Assembly (NCBI GenBank): GCA_037189845.1
Contig: JBBCIS010000009.1
Span: forward strand, 62,001-126,000
DNA length: 64,000 bases
Reading direction: 5' to 3'
From: JAMLHH01 sp037189845
Lineage (GTDB): Bacteria > Bacteroidota > Bacteroidia > Chitinophagales > JADIYW01
A program made the translations under genes and the position numbers. Positions 1-7,850 of the stretch are shown piece after piece; position 1 is the stretch's first letter; the number at the start of each line of letters is the position of its first letter. The notes under the pieces were generated by a model. That model searched no databases. It saw nothing but the letters and a program-made list of their open reading frames with translations, and had not been told where the DNA came from.

Positions 1-1836
1 AATGCCTGTTGCAATACCTGAACATTCTACGGACGAATCCGAAGGTAAAACTGAAAAATCTATTGAAATATTCCCCTGCGTAACACCTCTGAAATACCAG
101 TTGTAATCCATATACGATGGGTCAAAAAAGTTATTGATAACTGTGTCCGGAAGATAGTCATACAGATAATTGCAAGTGTAAATTCCGAAATCTTCTGCAT
201 TCGCGACAGATATTTCCAGCTCGTGAGTATTTGCTCCTGCTATCTCCTGCCCATCTTTATACCACTGGAAATAACCTCCCGGAGCAGGTTGTACAATTTC
301 AGTTGCAAGCGTTACTGTATTTCCTATGCATTCAGAAAATTGTTGTATACCTGCCTGAATTTCAGCAAATTCTATTCTCGCATAAACCGGTTCATGATCT
401 CCCATGTCAAAGATCCCAAAGCTGGCATCCGGTTCATTGAGTCGTGCCTGCATGGACCTGTTTGTCAAAAGATACGGTACTTTATGATTGGCAGATACAA
501 AGACATAGTCCAGATGCTGTCTGCTGTGGGGATTGCAACAATACATGTGGTTGAGTCCGGATGAAGTTCCTGTATGTGTCCAGTCATTCAAAAATGACAG
601 ATAGGTCGGTTCCAGTGCATTGATGGTATCCAGCAGGATAGTATAATCATCAGAGCCATTTTTATACCTGTTCATATCTACATTGAAATCTCCAGCCATG
701 ATGACAACTTCATCGTTCGGAATATTTTTAGAAGCAATGAACTGTCCCATGATATACAGATCACAAGGCTGCAGGCTTGTATGTGTACCAAATACGTGCA
801 GCATCTGACCTTTTTTGTTGATTTTGGCATACTTCACTCCTTTGTTGGCAAACATGGAAAAGAAATCATCCGGCACACAGCCATTTTCACTATATGAAAC
901 CTGATCTTCTTCCAGAATCGGATATTTGCTGACAATACGCACACCACCCTCCTTTCCTATTCCGGGGACAAGCACTTTGTTATGAGCTCCTGTATGATAC
1001 GGATACCACGGACTCAGACTGTCCAGTATCTGGGCTGTTTTTTTAGGTTCAAAGAATTCCTGGAAAACAATGATATCCACGTTTTTAGGCATGGCTTTAT
1101 GTAATACTTCTGATCTTTCATGTTCATCCTGGTCTGAAATATCCAGCGGCATCAAGATTCCCGGATTGTAGGTCACTACGTGCAATACATTCGGATTGGA
1201 TGTATCTGCAATCGGTGGATCATATCTGTAAATAGTGTCCACTACATTGGACATGGAAAAGATAATATTGTCTGTTTTATCAGCTTTTTCATCAAAAACG
1301 CCAAAAACCAGCTTATAAGCCTGATCCTGATAAACGATTTCTCTGGAAGCTACCTGTGCCCGAACACCTTTATCATCCTGCAATAAATTTCCCGGAACTG
1401 TCAATTCCAATGTACCGTCAGGATATTCGATATTGTAATAGATCCGGGTAAACAATCCGGATTTATCTTCTCCCGAAGTAAGAATTGTAAATAGTAAATC
1501 TCCTCCCGTTCGAATTTCCAACCGGGCAGAAAAATTATTTTCTCCGAAAAATCTTCTTCTGTCAAATTTTAACGATGCGTTGCTTTCATTGTGGTCCTTT
1601 TCTTCGACTCCTACAATGTCACCTATCGCAATCGTAGAGCTGTGATCATGTGTAATTTCATAAGGAAGAAAATCTGTTTTCATAGTTTGCACAATAGATG
1701 CTTTTCCTGAAACAGCAATATTTACTGAAACCGGCAACCTGGATTGATTGGCAAAAAACACATGAGAGTAATCATCCTGTGCAAATGACACCAAAACAGT
1801 ATTAAACAGAACAAACAATAGTAAAATTTTCTTCAT
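1..1836 (-). CDS. Secreted sphingomyelinase-like phosphodiesterase with Ig-like domain (C-terminus outside window)
   Basis: The reading frame is open from the ATG at 1836 to the window edge, 612 codons without a stop. The first 20 or so residues (MKKILLLFVLFNTVLVSFAQ) are a signal peptide. Residues about 225-490 form an endonuclease/exonuclease/phosphatase fold of the neutral sphingomyelinase C type. They carry a metal-binding Glu in FQEFFEP (E260), GDFNVDMN (D383, N385), HLDYVFV and the catalytic-type GDHEPV (H481), plus FGTHTSLQP. The family cleaves sphingomyelin or related phosphodiesters outside the cell. About residues 495-575 look like an immunoglobulin-like domain (FQWYKDGQEI ... GIYTC). 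A T9SS sorting domain could follow but lies off the window. It is divergent from the MerR gene. Substrate is uncertain; a DNase-like member of the same fold is possible. Confidence 0.82.
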   Translation of the reverse strand, partial: MKKILLLFVLFNTVLVSFAQDDYSHVFFANQSRLPVSVNIAVSGKASIVQTMKTDFLPYEITHDHSSTIAIGDIVGVEEKDHNESNASLKFDRRRFFGENNFSARLEIRTGGDLLFTILTSGEDKSGLFTRIYYNIEYPDGTLELTVPGNLLQDDKGVRAQVASREIVYQDQAYKLVFGVFDEKADKTDNIIFSMSNVVDTIYRYDPPIADTSNPNVLHVVTYNPGILMPLDISDQDEHERSEVLHKAMPKNVDIIVFQEFFEPKKTAQILDSLSPWYPYHTGAHNKVLVPGIGKEGGVRIVSKYPILEEDQVSYSENGCVPDDFFSMFANKGVKYAKINKKGQMLHVFGTHTSLQPCDLYIMGQFIASKNIPNDEVVIMAGDFNVDMNRYKNGSDDYTILLDTINALEPTYLSFLNDWTHTGTSSGLNHMYCCNPHSRQHLDYVFVSANHKVPYLLTNRSMQARLNEPDASFGIFDMGDHEPVYARIEFAEIQAGIQQFSECIGNTVTLATEIVQPAPGGYFQWYKDGQEIAGANTHELEISVANAEDFGIYTCNYLYDYLPDTVINNFFDPSYMDYNWYFRGVTQGNISIDFSVLPSDSSVECSGIATGI

Positions 1837-1934
1837 ATGTGAATATATAGAGAATTTTCTGAACTGAATATGTAGCAAGTTTTGACATTTATCATTTAAT
1901 TGAAGAACAAATACTCATTTACTCAGCGCAACTC

Positions 1935-1987
1935 TATTGTTTAATAAAATTTTATAAACATTAAACAATAAAATGTTTTTACATTTG
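1935..1987 (+). promoter_or_regulatory. Promoter of the MerR/CarH-like gene with candidate autoregulatory operator
   Basis: Positions 1935-1944 and 1961-1970 form a perfect 10-bp inverted repeat (TATTGTTTAA / TTAAACAATA) with a 16-bp spacer. TACATTTG at 1980-1987 matches the Bacteroidota -7 consensus TAnnTTTG and lies just downstream. The same core, TTGTTTAA-N16-TTAAACAA, occurs in front of the FAS1 gene at 3363-3394, so this is probably the regulator's own binding site. The divergent sphingomyelinase gene starts only 99 bp to the left and may also be affected. Confidence 0.62.
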
Positions 1988-2007
1988 ACTCACTAACAGA
2001 GGTCTGC

Positions 2008-2892
2008 TTGAGTACACCGGCAAAATATTCTATCAAGGATTTGGAAATTCTCTCCAATATCAAAAGTCATACGATCAGAATATGGGAGAAACGTTACAAT
2101 GTTTTGAACCCCGAACGTACCGATACTAATATCCGTTATTATACTAATGAGGATTTGAAAAAGCTGTTGAATGTCAGCTTTCTGAATAAGCACGGAATCA
2201 AGATTTCCAAGATCATGGAAATGTCCGAAGAAGAAGTACATCAGTCAGTACAATCATTTAATCTCACCAATTCGGATAATGATACATTGATAGAGAATCT
2301 TATTATTGCGATGATAGATCTCAATGAGTTGTTTTTTCATAAAACATTGACTGCATCTGCAAACACTCTGGGTTTTGAAAAAACAATCACAGAAATTGTT
2401 TTCCCATTTTTTCACCGGATCGGGGTGATGTGGCAGACAGGTGTGATCAACCCTGCTCAGGAACATTTTGTCAGCAATATCATTCGCCAGAAAATCATAG
2501 CTGCTACGGATTTACTGGATTATACATCAGAAGATCAACTCCCCAAAGTATTGTTGTTTCTTCCGGAGAATGAGTTACATGAACTGAGTCTATTATTGTA
2601 TAATTATTCTTTGCGCAAAAGAGCGTACACTACTATCTATTTGGGCCAGGCAGTGCCTTTGGAAAGTCTGCAAAGAATCATAGAGATCACCTCTCCGGAT
2701 TTTCTGATTTGCTCGATCACTAATACGATGAATAATCTGGATGTAGGTGAGATATTAGAAATAATTTGTCAAAAATTCCCGGGTAAAATATTCGTTTCCG
2801 GTCATGCAATCAGAGAATACAAAGGTCCATTTCCTGAAAATTGCCATCAATTTGAAAAAATCGAGGAATTGATTCAAAATTTAAGTCAATAA
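2008..2892 (+). CDS. MerR-family regulator with B12-binding (CarH/LitR-like) domain, likely carotenoid regulator
   Basis: 294 residues. Residues 5-75 are a MerR winged helix (YSIKDLEILSNIKSHTIRIWEKRY ... RYYTNEDL). Residues about 90-290 are a cobalamin-binding module. W142 followed by nine residues and E152-H153 reproduces the Wx9EH signature of CarH-type photoreceptors. H191 (ELHELS) sits where the lower-axial His of the DxHxxG motif is expected, with Ser in place of Gly. YLGQAVPLESL and SGHAI fit the rest of the B12 fold. In known CarH/LitR proteins, adenosylcobalamin drives dark repression of carotenoid genes and light releases it. The start is TTG at 2008; no better in-frame ATG precedes the HTH. 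It sits directly upstream of the FAS1-crt cluster and shares an operator with it. Actual light or B12 response is inference. Confidence 0.85.
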   Translation: MSTPAKYSIKDLEILSNIKSHTIRIWEKRYNVLNPERTDTNIRYYTNEDLKKLLNVSFLNKHGIKISKIMEMSEEEVHQSVQSFNLTNSDNDTLIENLIIAMIDLNELFFHKTLTASANTLGFEKTITEIVFPFFHRIGVMWQTGVINPAQEHFVSNIIRQKIIAATDLLDYTSEDQLPKVLLFLPENELHELSLLLYNYSLRKRAYTTIYLGQAVPLESLQRIIEITSPDFLICSITNTMNNLDVGEILEIICQKFPGKIFVSGHAIREYKGPFPENCHQFEKIEELIQNLSQ

Positions 2893-3352
2893 GATACCTG
2901 AGTAAAACAGGACACTTAACTCATTACAGGACATTAGCATGCCGGTTTATTTAGCTTTATAGCAGACATTTGGGCAACCTTTCAAAGGGATAGCTACAAA
3001 TTTCACTAATAAATATCAGGCATTCCTTATGCAGGTTTTGGGACTGTAACATAATGATGGTAAAAGTTTCAATCCTATACCAGAAAATACAATTCTTGCA
3101 CTAGTTGCATACAATAAACACTGAATTAAATTCAAACTCGAACGTCGTGACTTCTGCTCCAATCATCGACTGATTCGGTACCACTAAGTTAAAGGCCGAA
3201 TGCTCAGGCATCAATTCTATGTCCCAGAAGAGGGGAAAAAGCACTTATCAGACCATTTTTCTGTGTTTTGTTTAAGCATATGAAAAATAATTTCATTTTT
3301 TATTCCATGTAAACATTTGATATACAACAGTTAAGGAATTTTAAAAATTATC
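2893..3352. other. Intergenic region between the regulator gene and the FAS1 gene
   Basis: No convincing gene. A short minus-strand open frame at 3101-3244 (GTG start, 47 codons) reads smoothly but has no ribosome site and no recognised family; it may be a gene remnant. A single half-site TTGTTTAA lies at 3268-3275, upstream of the full palindrome. The segment 3130-3240 looks less AT-rich than its flanks. Confidence 0.4.
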
Positions 3353-3404
3353 TTAAATTATTTTGTTTAACTTTTAACTAAAAACATTAAACAAAATAAT
3401 TTAA
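3353..3404 (+). promoter_or_regulatory. Operator palindrome upstream of the FAS1-crt gene block
   Basis: Left arm 3353-3370 (TTAAATTATTTTGTTTAA) and right arm 3387-3404 are perfect 18-bp reverse complements separated by 16 bp. The core TTGTTTAA-N16-TTAAACAA is identical in sequence and spacing to the one upstream of the MerR/CarH-like gene. The start codon of the FAS1 gene follows 27 bp downstream. TAACTTTA at 3402-3409 could be a degenerate -7 element overlapping the right arm. The size and symmetry fit a dimer or tetramer of a MerR-type protein. Direction of control (repression in the dark is the CarH precedent) is inference. Confidence 0.68.
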
Positions 3405-3431
3405 CTTTATTCTACAAAATCAATTTTCAAT

Positions 3432-4787
3432 ATGAAAAGGATCAAAACACTATCGCTCGTCGTGCTATTAGCCACACTATTCAGCATGGGTTTTACTTCA
3501 TGTAAAAAAGATGATGCAGGTCCTGACCTGACTCCTGTTGAAGGCAATATTGTAGAAGTTGCTTCTTCTAATCCTGACTTCAGCATTTTAGTAGATGCTG
3601 TAAAACGCGCAGGATTGGCAGATGTATTGTCTGCTGCCGGAACTTATACAGTTTTTGCACCCACCAATACAGCTTTTGAAAATCTTCTTACTGAGCTGGG
3701 TGTCTCAGGGTTGAATGAAATCCCGGTCGAGACACTCAAATCTGTACTGCTTTATCATGTATTGAGTACTAAAGTAACATCTTCAGCAGTAGCTACGGGT
3801 TACGCATCTACAAATGCTGATGGTGCTGCAGGCAGCAAGCTTTCTTTATGGATAGAAAAAACAGGAAGTGCCGTAAAATTAGATAATCGTTCTAATGTAA
3901 CTAGTGCTGATATTTCAGCCAGCAACGGGGTGATACATGTGATAGATAAAGTATTATTGCCTAATGATGTAGTAGGTGCTGCTATAGCTAATCCAAATTT
4001 CTCTATACTGGTTCAGGCTGTAGTAAAAGCAGGATTGGCGGACGCATTGAAAGGATTAGATGGAGCTACGCTTTTTGCGCCTACCAATGATGCGTTTGCT
4101 GCATTGCTGACTGAATTGGGATTCTCTTCACTGGATGATGTTCCGGTCAGTACTTTAACCAACATTTTATTATACCATGTAGTAGCTGCACCAGTCAAAG
4201 CTGCTGATGTAACTACAGGATATGCTGCATCCCTTGCTCCAGGGGCAGATGATGAAAAAGTTTCACTATATCTGGAGAAATCAGGCAGTACTGTGAAAAT
4301 AGACAACAGAGCCAATGTAGCAACAGCGGATGTTATCAGCAGCAATGTTGTGATACATGCTATTAATAAAGTATTGCTGCCAAATAAAATCGTACAGATA
4401 GCTATCAATGATCCGAGCTTCAGCTCACTTGTTTCAGCATTGGTTTATGCAGATCTGGCAGATGCACTGAACGGAAATGGCCCTTTTACAGTATTTGCTC
4501 CTTCCAATGCTGCATTTGCAGAGTTGTTATCAGCAACCGGGGTAACACAGGTAACAGATTTACCTAAGGATGTGGTCACTGCTGTACTATTAGACCATGT
4601 TGTTTCAGGCAATGTGACTTCCTCCGAGCTTGCTGATGGCAGTGTACCAACACTTGGAGCCAACAGCATCACAGTATCAGGAGCAGGTGCTGCGCCAAAA
4701 TTAAATGGAGCTATCAATATAACAGCTACGAACATACAAGGGGTTAACGGTGTGTTTCACAGGATAGATAAAGTAATTTTTAATTAA
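3432..4787 (+). CDS. Triple fasciclin (FAS1) domain lipoprotein
   Basis: 451 residues. The N-terminus has a signal peptide with lipobox FTSC (C24) followed by KKDD, so the mature protein is a lipid-anchored envelope or surface protein. Three FAS1 repeats follow, about residues 39-178, 179-320 and 321-451. Each shows the family blocks FAPTNxAF (FAPSNAAF in the third), a YHV/DHV motif and a final VIHxIDKVLLP/FHRIDKVIFN strand. FAS1 domains are usually adhesive, but AstaP, an algal FAS1 protein, is an established carotenoid-binding protein. The gene lies between the carotenoid regulator and crtI, behind the shared operator, which makes a pigment-binding role plausible. That role is inference; adhesion or matrix function is the alternative. 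Confidence 0.9.
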   Translation: MKRIKTLSLVVLLATLFSMGFTSCKKDDAGPDLTPVEGNIVEVASSNPDFSILVDAVKRAGLADVLSAAGTYTVFAPTNTAFENLLTELGVSGLNEIPVETLKSVLLYHVLSTKVTSSAVATGYASTNADGAAGSKLSLWIEKTGSAVKLDNRSNVTSADISASNGVIHVIDKVLLPNDVVGAAIANPNFSILVQAVVKAGLADALKGLDGATLFAPTNDAFAALLTELGFSSLDDVPVSTLTNILLYHVVAAPVKAADVTTGYAASLAPGADDEKVSLYLEKSGSTVKIDNRANVATADVISSNVVIHAINKVLLPNKIVQIAINDPSFSSLVSALVYADLADALNGNGPFTVFAPSNAAFAELLSATGVTQVTDLPKDVVTAVLLDHVVSGNVTSSELADGSVPTLGANSITVSGAGAAPKLNGAINITATNIQGVNGVFHRIDKVIFN

Positions 4788-4809
4788 TTAAGCGGGGAAA
4801 TGCAGAGAA

Positions 4810-4841
4810 GGGAGGTTGTCTCAAAAGCAGCCTCCCGATTT
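4810..4841 (+). terminator. Hairpin between FAS1 gene and crtI (terminator or attenuator)
   Basis: GGGAGGTTG at 4810-4818 pairs with CAGCCTCCC at 4828-4836 (9 bp with one G-U pair), followed by GATTTT. A partial terminator here would let the FAS1 gene be expressed more strongly than the crt genes. A TTAAACAA half-site of the shared operator follows at 4855-4862, 18 bp before the crtI start. Confidence 0.6.
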
Positions 4842-4880
4842 TAAAATATCCCCTTTAAACAAATTCAAAAAACAGCATTC

Positions 4881-6362
4881 ATGAGTCATGCTAAGAAAGC
4901 AGTAGTAATAGGAGCCGGATTTTCCGGATTGGCATCTGCTACTGTACTGGCAGAAGCAGGCTGGGATGTAGTGATATTAGAAAAAAATGCTACAGCCGGC
5001 GGAAGAGCAAGAGTACTGAGGAAAGATGGCTTTGTTTTCGATATGGGACCGAGCTGGTACTGGATGCCGGATGTCATGGAGGATTTTTTCAAAAGATTTC
5101 AATCAACTACCTCAGAACATTTTGAATTGAAAAGATTAGATCCTTCTTATCAGGTGATTTTTGAAAATCATCAGGTAGAAGCTATTCCTGCAGATTTTTC
5201 AGAGGTTCAAAAAATTTTTGAAAGGAAGGAAAAAGGTAGCAGCAAAAAGCTCAATACTTTTCTCAACGAAGCTGAAAGAAATTACAAAATCGGGATGGAA
5301 CAGTTTGTATACAAACCGTCACTGCGCTGGAGAGAATTTTTTAAGCCCGATATTCTGAAATCTTCCTTTAAGCTCAATTTGTTATTGCCGTTCAGCAAGC
5401 ACGTTCGCAAATTTTTCAAATCTGAGCAGCTGATCCAACTGATGGAATTTCCCGTGTTGTTTCTGGGAGCTATGCCAAATAAAATACCTGCGCTGTACAA
5501 TATGATGAACTATGCAGATTTCAAACTAGGTACGTGGTACCCGATTGGAGGCATGAGTAAGCTGGCGGATGCGATGCAGGCTACTGCAGAAAAAGCAGGT
5601 GTACAGATTCACCTGAATACCGCTGTAAAATCCATATTGATTGAAAATAAGCAAGTCACAGGAGCTGAAACTTCTCATGGGATTTTTAAAGCAGATATAG
5701 TCGTGAGTGCGGCAGATTATCATTTTACAGATCGTAAACTATTACCTGCGGAATATGCCAATTATTCTGAAAAGTACTGGGAAAAAAGGCTAATGGCTCC
5801 ATCCTGCCTGTTGTACTATGTTGGTGTCAATAAGAAGATTGGAAAACTGCTGCACCACAATCTGTTTTTTGAGCAGAATTTTGACGAGCATGCCAGAGCT
5901 ATTTATGAGACACCAAAGTTTCCCGAAAAGCCTTTGTACTATGTGTGCTGTCCGTCCAAAACTGACGACACAGTAGCTCCTGAAGGAATGGAAAATCTCT
6001 TTATTCTTATACCGGTAGCTCCGGGGCTGAAAGAAACACCTGAAATCCGTAAAAAATACTTTGAAGAGACCATAGAGCGGTTGGAGAGCTTTTGCGGGGA
6101 AAATATAAAAGAACATATTGTTAGTTATACAGACTATGCAGGAGCTGATTTTATCAGTGATTATAATGCGTTCAAAGGCAATGCTTACGGCCTGGCAAAT
6201 ACACTGATGCAGACAGCTGTACTGAAGCCTGCCATCAGAAATAAAAAGGTCGGTAATTTATTTTATACCGGACAGCTGACTGTTCCGGGACCAGGGGTAC
6301 CACCAGCTATTATCTCCGGACAAGTGGTGGCTGATTATATTCTTCAACATTATAAAAACTGA
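4881..6362 (+). CDS. crtI: Phytoene desaturase
   Basis: 493 residues, the usual CrtI length. The N-terminus holds the dinucleotide-binding signature VIGAGFSGLASATVLAEAG with the following Glu (ILEKNATAGGRA). The C-terminus has the CrtI-type FAD-binding segment LFYTGQLTVPGPGVPPAIISG. The enzyme introduces double bonds into phytoene to give lycopene at the cytoplasmic membrane. crtB starts 5 bp after the stop codon, so the two are co-translated. The start ATG follows a TTAAACAA half-site. Number of desaturation steps cannot be read from the sequence. Confidence 0.95.
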   Translation: MSHAKKAVVIGAGFSGLASATVLAEAGWDVVILEKNATAGGRARVLRKDGFVFDMGPSWYWMPDVMEDFFKRFQSTTSEHFELKRLDPSYQVIFENHQVEAIPADFSEVQKIFERKEKGSSKKLNTFLNEAERNYKIGMEQFVYKPSLRWREFFKPDILKSSFKLNLLLPFSKHVRKFFKSEQLIQLMEFPVLFLGAMPNKIPALYNMMNYADFKLGTWYPIGGMSKLADAMQATAEKAGVQIHLNTAVKSILIENKQVTGAETSHGIFKADIVVSAADYHFTDRKLLPAEYANYSEKYWEKRLMAPSCLLYYVGVNKKIGKLLHHNLFFEQNFDEHARAIYETPKFPEKPLYYVCCPSKTDDTVAPEGMENLFILIPVAPGLKETPEIRKKYFEETIERLESFCGENIKEHIVSYTDYAGADFISDYNAFKGNAYGLANTLMQTAVLKPAIRNKKVGNLFYTGQLTVPGPGVPPAIISGQVVADYILQHYKN

Positions 6363-6366
6363 GCGG

Positions 6367-7206
6367 ATGAAATCATTGTATGACCATGTATCTCTGGAGT
6401 GCAGCAAAAATATCACCCGCAAGTACAGCACATCTTTTGCATTGGGTATCAGATTTTTGAAAAAGGAATTGCGTAATCCCATTTACAGTATTTACGGATA
6501 TGTAAGGCTGGCAGATGAAATTGTGGATTCTTTTGAAGGATACAAGCAGGCAGAAATGTTGAAAAGATTAAGAAAAGATACTTTTGAGGCAATTGATGAA
6601 AAGATCAGCACCAATCCTGTATTGAACAGCTTTCAGATGGTGGTTCATAATTATAATATTGACAGAGATCTGATCAATGCATTTCTGGATAGCATGGAAA
6701 TGGATCTGCATAAGCAGTTTTACAATCAGGATTTGTATGAAAAATATATTTACGGATCTGCAGAGGTTGTAGGGCTGATGTGCTTAAAGGTTTTTTGCAA
6801 AGGGGATGAAAGATTATATCTGCATCTGAGATCTTCTGCCATGAAACTGGGCTCAGCTTTTCAGAAAATAAATTTTCTCAGAGATATCAAAGCAGACTAT
6901 GAGGGCCTGGGAAGAATGTATTTCCCTAATACAGATTTTTCCAATTTCAGGAATGAAGAAAAACGTGCCATTGAAAATGATATCTCCCAAGATTTTTCAG
7001 ATGGACTGGAAGGTATCAGACAATTGCCTGCAAATTCAAGATTAGGTGTATTCCTTGCTTATGTTTATTACAAAATGCTGTTCAAAAAGATCAAGTCAGT
7101 TCCGGGAGATCTGATCTTGCAAATACGCATCAGGGTTCCTGACTACCAGAAAATTGTTTTGCTCTTATACAGTTGTGTAGCTAACAGGCTCAATTTAATA
7201 CACTAA
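6367..7206 (+). CDS. crtB: Phytoene synthase
   Basis: 279 residues of the squalene/phytoene synthase family. Both Mg-diphosphate-binding Asp motifs are present: DEIVD at 50-54 and DIKAD at 173-177 within NFLRDIKADYEGLGRMYFP. YGSAEVVGLMCLKVF matches the central family motif. It condenses two geranylgeranyl diphosphate molecules to phytoene, the first committed carotenoid step, and feeds CrtI encoded 5 bp upstream. Confidence 0.95.
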   Translation: MKSLYDHVSLECSKNITRKYSTSFALGIRFLKKELRNPIYSIYGYVRLADEIVDSFEGYKQAEMLKRLRKDTFEAIDEKISTNPVLNSFQMVVHNYNIDRDLINAFLDSMEMDLHKQFYNQDLYEKYIYGSAEVVGLMCLKVFCKGDERLYLHLRSSAMKLGSAFQKINFLRDIKADYEGLGRMYFPNTDFSNFRNEEKRAIENDISQDFSDGLEGIRQLPANSRLGVFLAYVYYKMLFKKIKSVPGDLILQIRIRVPDYQKIVLLLYSCVANRLNLIH

Positions 7207-7277
7207 TGATTTTTAGGATCATCATAATACTACAATATGTACCACATTCATAAATCATATTCTCATCATTTACAACC

Positions 7278-7374
7278 AGTGTGTGTTGTGCTGTATCCTT
7301 GATTCAACAAGGTCAGCGGGGATATTGCGGCTGTTTGAACGACAGTCGCAGTATCTTTTGATTTGGCACACACT
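7278..7374 (+). other. Predicted three-way-junction RNA structure between crtB and crtZ
   Basis: AGTGTGTG (7278-7285) pairs perfectly with CACACACT (7367-7374) and closes two inner hairpins. The first is CCTTG/CAAGG (7297-7301 with 7308-7312). The second is a 14-bp stem, 7321-7334 with 7342-7355, including two G-U pairs and a 7-nt loop. No U-run follows, so it is not a simple terminator. It sits in the 182-bp gap of an otherwise tightly packed operon and could be an RNA-processing or stabilising element. Folding is by eye only. Confidence 0.5.
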
Positions 7375-7388
7375 CAATAAATAAATCT

Positions 7389-7850
7389 ATGATTCATCTC
7401 CTGACTACGATCTCTACATTCCTGCTGATGGAAGCCATCACATGGTGTACCCACAAGTACGTCATGCATGGATTTATGTGGTATTTTCACCAGGATCACC
7501 ATGAGCCTCATCCGCATTTCTGGGAAAGAAATGATATCTTTTTCGTGATTTTTGCAACTCCGAGCATTGCATTAATTATCTCCGGAACACTGGCATCATT
7601 TGACTGGAAATTCTTTGCCGGCTTTGGAATAGCCTTGTATGGACTAGCTTATTTTTTAGTACATGATGTTCTGATACATCAGCGTTTTTCGTGGTTCAAA
7701 AGGGTAGATAATATTTATTTCAGAGCATTGAGAAAGGCTCATAAGATCCATCATAAGCATATGGGGAAAGAAGATGGAGAGTGTTTCGGAATGCTGCTCG
7801 TGCCTATGAAATATTTCACAGAAGCTGCCAGACTCAAACAAAAAAGATGA
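7389..7850 (+). CDS. crtZ: Beta-carotene hydroxylase (fatty acid hydroxylase superfamily)
   Basis: 153 residues, a membrane di-iron oxygenase. The histidine clusters of the CrtZ type are all present: HKYVMH (H22, H27), HQDHH (H34, H37, H38), HDVLIH (H92, H97) and HKIHHKH (H118-H124). Three to four hydrophobic segments span the membrane. It adds the 3/3'-hydroxyl groups to beta-carotene, giving zeaxanthin-type pigments. Its stop codon overlaps the ATG of the lycopene cyclase gene (ATGA), indicating translational coupling. Confidence 0.92.
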   Translation: MIHLLTTISTFLLMEAITWCTHKYVMHGFMWYFHQDHHEPHPHFWERNDIFFVIFATPSIALIISGTLASFDWKFFAGFGIALYGLAYFLVHDVLIHQRFSWFKRVDNIYFRALRKAHKIHHKHMGKEDGECFGMLLVPMKYFTEAARLKQKR

